This document shows positions 60,975 to 64,000 of a stretch of DNA of 64,000 nucleotides, piece after piece. Numbering within the stretch: the stretch's first letter is position 1; each line of letters starts with the position of its first letter. The notes below the pieces were generated by a model, which worked only from the letters and a program-made list of their open reading frames with translations, did not search any database and was not told where the DNA came from. The position numbers and the translations under genes are program-made. Source of the stretch: Bradyrhizobium cenepequi (GTDB lineage: Bacteria > Pseudomonadota > Alphaproteobacteria > Rhizobiales > Xanthobacteraceae); assembly GCF_020329485.1 (NCBI RefSeq), contig NZ_JAGKJI010000003.1:124001-188000 (forward strand), read 5' to 3'.

Positions 60975-61762
60975 GCATGGGCCCTACATTGCTGTCGGTC
61001 GAAGGCCTGACCAAATCCTATGGCGGCGTGCATGCCGTGCGCGGCGTCTCCTTCGAATTGCGCGCCGGCGAGATCCTGGCGCTGATCGGCCCGAACGGTG
61101 CCGGCAAGAGCACCTGCTTCGACATGCTGAACGGCCAGAACATGCCGGATTCCGGCCGCATCACGATCCTGGGCGAGGAAACCGTCGGCCAGAAGCCGCG
61201 CGCAATCTGGCGGCTCGGCGTCGGGCGCACGTTCCAGATCACCGCGACCTTTCCGACCATGACTGTGCGCGAGAACGTGCAGGTCGCGCTGGTGTCGTAT
61301 CGGCATCAGCTCTTCAATCTCTGGAGCTCGACGCCAAATTTCGCGCGCGAGGAGGCCGGCCGGCTGCTCGATCTCGTCGGCATGGGCGCCTATGCCGAGC
61401 GTCCCTGCGGCGAACTCGCCTATGGCGACCTCAAGCGGCTGGAGCTTGCGGTGGCGCTCGCCAACCAGCCGAAGCTGCTCTTGATGGACGAGCCGACCGC
61501 CGGCATGGCGCCACGCGAACGCATCGATTTGATGCGGCTCACCGCCACCATCGCACGTGAGCAGTCGATCGGCGTGCTCTTCACCGAGCACGACATGGAC
61601 GTCGTGTTCGAGCATGCCGACCGCATTCTGGTGCTGAACCGCGGCAGCCTGATCGCCGAGGGATCGCCCGAGGAAGTTCGCGGCAATGCGCAGGTCCGCG
61701 CGATCTATCTCGGCGAAGGCCTGGTCTATGACGCGCGCCACCGCGATGGAGCGCATGCATGA
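60971..61762 (+). CDS. LivG-type ABC transporter ATPase
   Basis: A 263-residue ATPase; the ATG overlaps the permease stop (ATGA), with another ATG two codons later. Walker A is GPNGAGKST, the Q-loop FQITATFPTMTVRENV is LivG-like, Walker B is LLLMDEPTAGMAP and the switch is TEHDMDVVFEHADR. The signature is PCGELAYGDLKRLELAVAL, where AYGD replaces the usual SGGQ, as is common in LivG (SYGQQR type). It couples ATP hydrolysis to import. Confidence 0.92.
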   Translation: MSMGPTLLSVEGLTKSYGGVHAVRGVSFELRAGEILALIGPNGAGKSTCFDMLNGQNMPDSGRITILGEETVGQKPRAIWRLGVGRTFQITATFPTMTVRENVQVALVSYRHQLFNLWSSTPNFAREEAGRLLDLVGMGAYAERPCGELAYGDLKRLELAVALANQPKLLLMDEPTAGMAPRERIDLMRLTATIAREQSIGVLFTEHDMDVVFEHADRILVLNRGSLIAEGSPEEVRGNAQVRAIYLGEGLVYDARHRDGAHA

Positions 61763-62463
61763 AGCTCCAGGTTAAGGATCTCAACAGTTTCTATGGCCCG
61801 GCGCATATCCTGTTCGATATCGCGCTCGATGTCGGCGAGGGTGAGGTGGTCGCACTGCTCGGTCGCAACGGCGCCGGCAAGTCGACGACCTTCCGCTCCA
61901 TCGTCGGCCTGGTCGAGAATCGCTCGGGGCGCATCGTCTTCGAGGGCAGGGACGTTTCGCGCGAACCGACGCATGCGATTGTGCGCGGCGGGCTCGGCTA
62001 TGTGCCGGAGGAGCGACGCATCTTCACCGACCTGACGGTCGAGGAGAATCTCGAGGTCGGCCGCCAGCAGAGGCGCGACAACGCACCATATTGGACGCGC
62101 GAAAAACTGTTCACGCTGTTTCCAAATCTCGGCGAGATGCGGGGACGTGCGGGCGGCCGCATGAGCGGTGGCGAGCAGCAGATGCTGACGATTGCGCGCA
62201 CACTGATGGGCAATCCGTCACTGGTGCTGCTCGATGAGCCCTCAGAAGGCCTTTCGCCGAAGATTGTCGAGCAGATGGTCGATGCGATCCTTGCCATGAA
62301 GAAGGAGGGTGTCAGCATTGTCGTCTCAGAGCAGAACCTGCATTTCGCGCGCCTGATCTCGGATCGCGCCTATATCATCGAGCGCGGCCGCATCTGCTTC
62401 GGCGGCACGATGGACGAGCTCGATGCCCGGCCTGATATCCGCGACGCGCATTTGTCGCTGTGA
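61759..62463 (+). CDS. LivF-type ABC transporter ATPase
   Basis: A 234-residue ATPase with a 4-bp overlap to livG. Walker A is GRNGAGKST, the LivF-like segment GYVPEERRIFTDLTVEENL, signature MSGGEQQMLTIARTLMGNPSLVLLDEPSEGLSPKIV containing Walker B, and switch VSEQNLHFARLISDRAYIIERG. Length and motifs are standard for LivF. It ends the transporter part of the operon, followed by a palindromic repeat and the MarR gene. Confidence 0.93.
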   Translation: MKLQVKDLNSFYGPAHILFDIALDVGEGEVVALLGRNGAGKSTTFRSIVGLVENRSGRIVFEGRDVSREPTHAIVRGGLGYVPEERRIFTDLTVEENLEVGRQQRRDNAPYWTREKLFTLFPNLGEMRGRAGGRMSGGEQQMLTIARTLMGNPSLVLLDEPSEGLSPKIVEQMVDAILAMKKEGVSIVVSEQNLHFARLISDRAYIIERGRICFGGTMDELDARPDIRDAHLSL

Positions 62464-62465
62464 TC

Positions 62466-62538
62466 AGCATGATCCGGAAAAGTGGGTAGCGGTTTTCCCT
62501 CGCGACAAACGCAAAGCGTTTGCCCGGGGATCTTGCTC
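62466..62538. repeat. Bradyrhizobial intergenic palindromic repeat, copy 2
   Basis: AGCATGATCCGGAAAAGTGG, TTTTCCCTCGCGACAA, AAACGCAAAGCGTTTGC and GATCTTGCTCAA occur in the same order and spacing as in copy 1 at 17043-17115. The ends are near-perfect inverted repeats. It lies three bases after the livF stop and before the MarR ribosome site. Confidence 0.85.
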
Positions 62539-62571
62539 AACAATGGGCGTGGCGGCAGGGGAGATTGAATC

Positions 62572-63027
62572 ATGGCCAGGAATGGTGTCGCGAAACGTAA
62601 CCCGAAGCCGCAGAAGACCAGCTACATTCTGGACGAGCAGATCGGCTTCCTGCTGCGCCAGGTTTGGCAGCGCCACGCCACCATCTTCGCGCGCGAGATC
62701 GGCGTCGACCTGACCTCGCCGCAATGGGCGGCGCTGTCGAAGCTCGCCGAGACCGGCGCGTGCTCGCAGAACCAGCTCGGCCGGCTGACGGCGATGGATG
62801 TCGCCACCATCAAGGGCGTCATCGACCGCCTCACCGCGCGGGGCCTGACCGAGACCAGTCCTGATCCCGAGGACGGCCGTCGTTTGCTGGTGAGCCTGAC
62901 CCGCGCCGGTCAGCAGACGGTCGAAAAAGCCGCGCCGAATGCGCTGGCGATCACCAAGGAAACGCTGGCGCCGCTCGATGGTAAGGAGCGGGAGACATTG
63001 ATCGAGCTGCTCGGCAAGCTGCGGTGA
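62572..63027 (+). CDS. MarR-family transcriptional regulator
   Basis: A 151-residue protein with AGGGGAG about 10 nt before its ATG. The winged helix reads LTSPQWAALSKLAETGACSQNQLGRLTAMDVATIKGVIDRLTARGLTETSPDPEDGRRLLVSLTRAGQ, with the DxRR wing (DGRR) intact. N- and C-terminal helices for dimerisation flank it. NicR, the regulator of 6-hydroxynicotinate degradation in Pseudomonas, is also a MarR protein, so this gene is the first candidate to control the divergent nic-like genes, perhaps through the TTYGTRTACRAA sites. Confidence 0.88.
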   Translation: MARNGVAKRNPKPQKTSYILDEQIGFLLRQVWQRHATIFAREIGVDLTSPQWAALSKLAETGACSQNQLGRLTAMDVATIKGVIDRLTARGLTETSPDPEDGRRLLVSLTRAGQQTVEKAAPNALAITKETLAPLDGKERETLIELLGKLR

Positions 63028-63126
63028 ACCGTCGCCGGGCACGCTTGATTGTCGGCGGAACAAAACCCGGTGACTGACATTGCCAAGGTTCAAGAGGCGG
63101 GCAGGGAACCAACAGGAGTTCCCCCA

Positions 63127-64000
63127 ATGAGGATTAATTGGCTTTACACAACGGCAATCGCCTTGACGATCGGTGCCGGCGTCGCCGTCGCGCAGGCGCC
63201 GGATCAATCGCAGAAGCGCGAGGAAGGACCACGCGCACAGGCTCCGGCGGGTCAGTCAAAAGACATGGATCGTTCGCGTGCCCAGTCCAGGGAGACGGAG
63301 CGCCCCGGTGTGGCCGATCGCACGAAGGAGCGCACTCAGTCTGAACAGAAGGGCGGCGGTGGCGGCGCCAAGGACATGCAGCGTGGCGAGGGTCCGTCGC
63401 CGGCTGAACGAAGCAGGCAGGCTCAAGAGCCGCAGGGGCGTGAGAGCAGGGAGCCCACCCGGCAAAGCCAGGATCAGGACCGTCGCGATCGCCCGGCCGC
63501 GAGCACGAGGCAGCAAAGCAGGGATGAGCAGCGCAACCGTGATTCTGGTCAGGCCACCGAACAGCAGCGGGGCCGCATGGACCGGACCGGACGGGACCGT
63601 GCGCAGGACACCAGGCAGCCTGCCGATACCAAGCAGCAGTCCCAGCAGGAGATGGACCGCACCAAGCAGCAGAGCCAGCAGCCGATGGATCGCGACCGCA
63701 GGGATCAGCGCGATCAGGCGGCCCAGCCCTCCGGCACGTCCACGCAGCAGCAGACATCACGGCCGAGCGACACCACCCAGGACCAGGGCACAAAGATGGG
63801 CCGGGCGCCTGGACAGGCGGGCCAGCGCACCACGAGCGTCAATGACGATCAGCGCAAGCAGATCGTGGATCAGCTCCGGCGCGAGCGAACGGCAACCCGG
63901 ACCTCGAATGTGAACGTCAATATCGGCCAGCGGTTGCCGCCGAGCATCCAGCCTCACCGGCTGCCGGCAGACATCGTGCGGATCGCTCCGCAATATCGCG
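63127..64000 (+). CDS. DUF1236-like secreted protein, 3' end outside the window
   Basis: The frame from the ATG at 63127 (AGGAG about 9 nt upstream) is open to the right edge, 291 codons. A Sec signal (INWLYTTAIALTIGAGVAVAQ) is followed by about 215 residues of low-complexity sequence rich in Gln, Arg, Asp, Ser and Pro with recurring QQS, MDR and DRRDQ blocks. The last visible part, VNVNIGQRLPPSIQPHRLPADIVRIAPQYR, is the start of the DUF1236 domain common in bradyrhizobial envelope proteins. Function unknown; the repetitive part may be a flexible periplasmic spacer. Confidence 0.75.
   Translation, partial: MRINWLYTTAIALTIGAGVAVAQAPDQSQKREEGPRAQAPAGQSKDMDRSRAQSRETERPGVADRTKERTQSEQKGGGGGAKDMQRGEGPSPAERSRQAQEPQGRESREPTRQSQDQDRRDRPAASTRQQSRDEQRNRDSGQATEQQRGRMDRTGRDRAQDTRQPADTKQQSQQEMDRTKQQSQQPMDRDRRDQRDQAAQPSGTSTQQQTSRPSDTTQDQGTKMGRAPGQAGQRTTSVNDDQRKQIVDQLRRERTATRTSNVNVNIGQRLPPSIQPHRLPADIVRIAPQYR

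Overview
The window looks like chromosome of an alphaproteobacterium of the Bradyrhizobium / Rhodopseudomonas group (Nitrobacteraceae). The basis is high G+C with GC-rich third codon positions, a very high density of ABC uptake systems, a phasin, a DUF1236-type secreted protein, a single-chain acyl-CoA carboxylase, and rhizobial-type intergenic palindromes. I saw no rRNA, tRNA, CRISPR array, phage gene or intact insertion sequence. The identification comes from pattern recognition only.

Layout. 1-9.4 kb: the 5' part of a sugar-type binding protein gene, a VOC protein, an FAD amine oxidoreductase, a phasin, and a complete Dpp-like ABC operon on the minus strand. 9.8-13.8 kb: an HU gene with a clear terminator, a CmcJ/NvfI-like protein, and a decayed patch. 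In that patch an alcohol dehydrogenase has lost its middle and a gamma-glutamyltransferase is truncated and frameshifted; a LysR gene follows. 13.9-16.9 kb: three minus-strand hydrolase-type genes (SMP-30 propeller, alpha/beta hydrolase, metallo-beta-lactamase fold). 17.2-23.6 kb: MFS transporter, hydantoinase/oxoprolinase B and A, and an orphan Liv-type binding protein. 23.7-31.4 kb: a divergent locus with a GntR regulator, a cytosine-deaminase-fold protein and an enolase-superfamily enzyme on one side, and a Ssu/Tau/Thi-type ABC importer plus a second amidohydrolase on the other. 31.5-42.8 kb: a tightly packed plus-strand operon coding for a double-domain CaiB/BaiF CoA-transferase, a second Dpp-like importer and the single-chain acyl-CoA carboxylase. 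This suggests import, CoA activation and carboxylation of one unknown acid. 42.9-50.3 kb: a small secreted protein, a GMC oxidoreductase with a small partner, an HtrA-like protease, an alpha/beta hydrolase, MetY and PncB.

50.4-63.0 kb is the most coherent system. Divergent from a 310-bp control region are a NicA/NicB-like molybdenum hydroxylase with three c-type haem sites (minus strand, followed by pncB) and a plus-strand set: a 6-hydroxynicotinate reductase-like iron-sulfur protein, a UPF0280 (ApbE-superfamily) protein, an AA_synth/DUF1185 protein, a Liv-type ABC importer and a MarR regulator. The control region has two palindromes of the same form, TTYGTRTACRAA. Together this reads as uptake, hydroxylation and reductive ring breakdown of nicotinate or a close N-heteroaromatic acid. 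The roles of the UPF0280 and DUF1185 proteins are open. The window ends inside a DUF1236-type gene.
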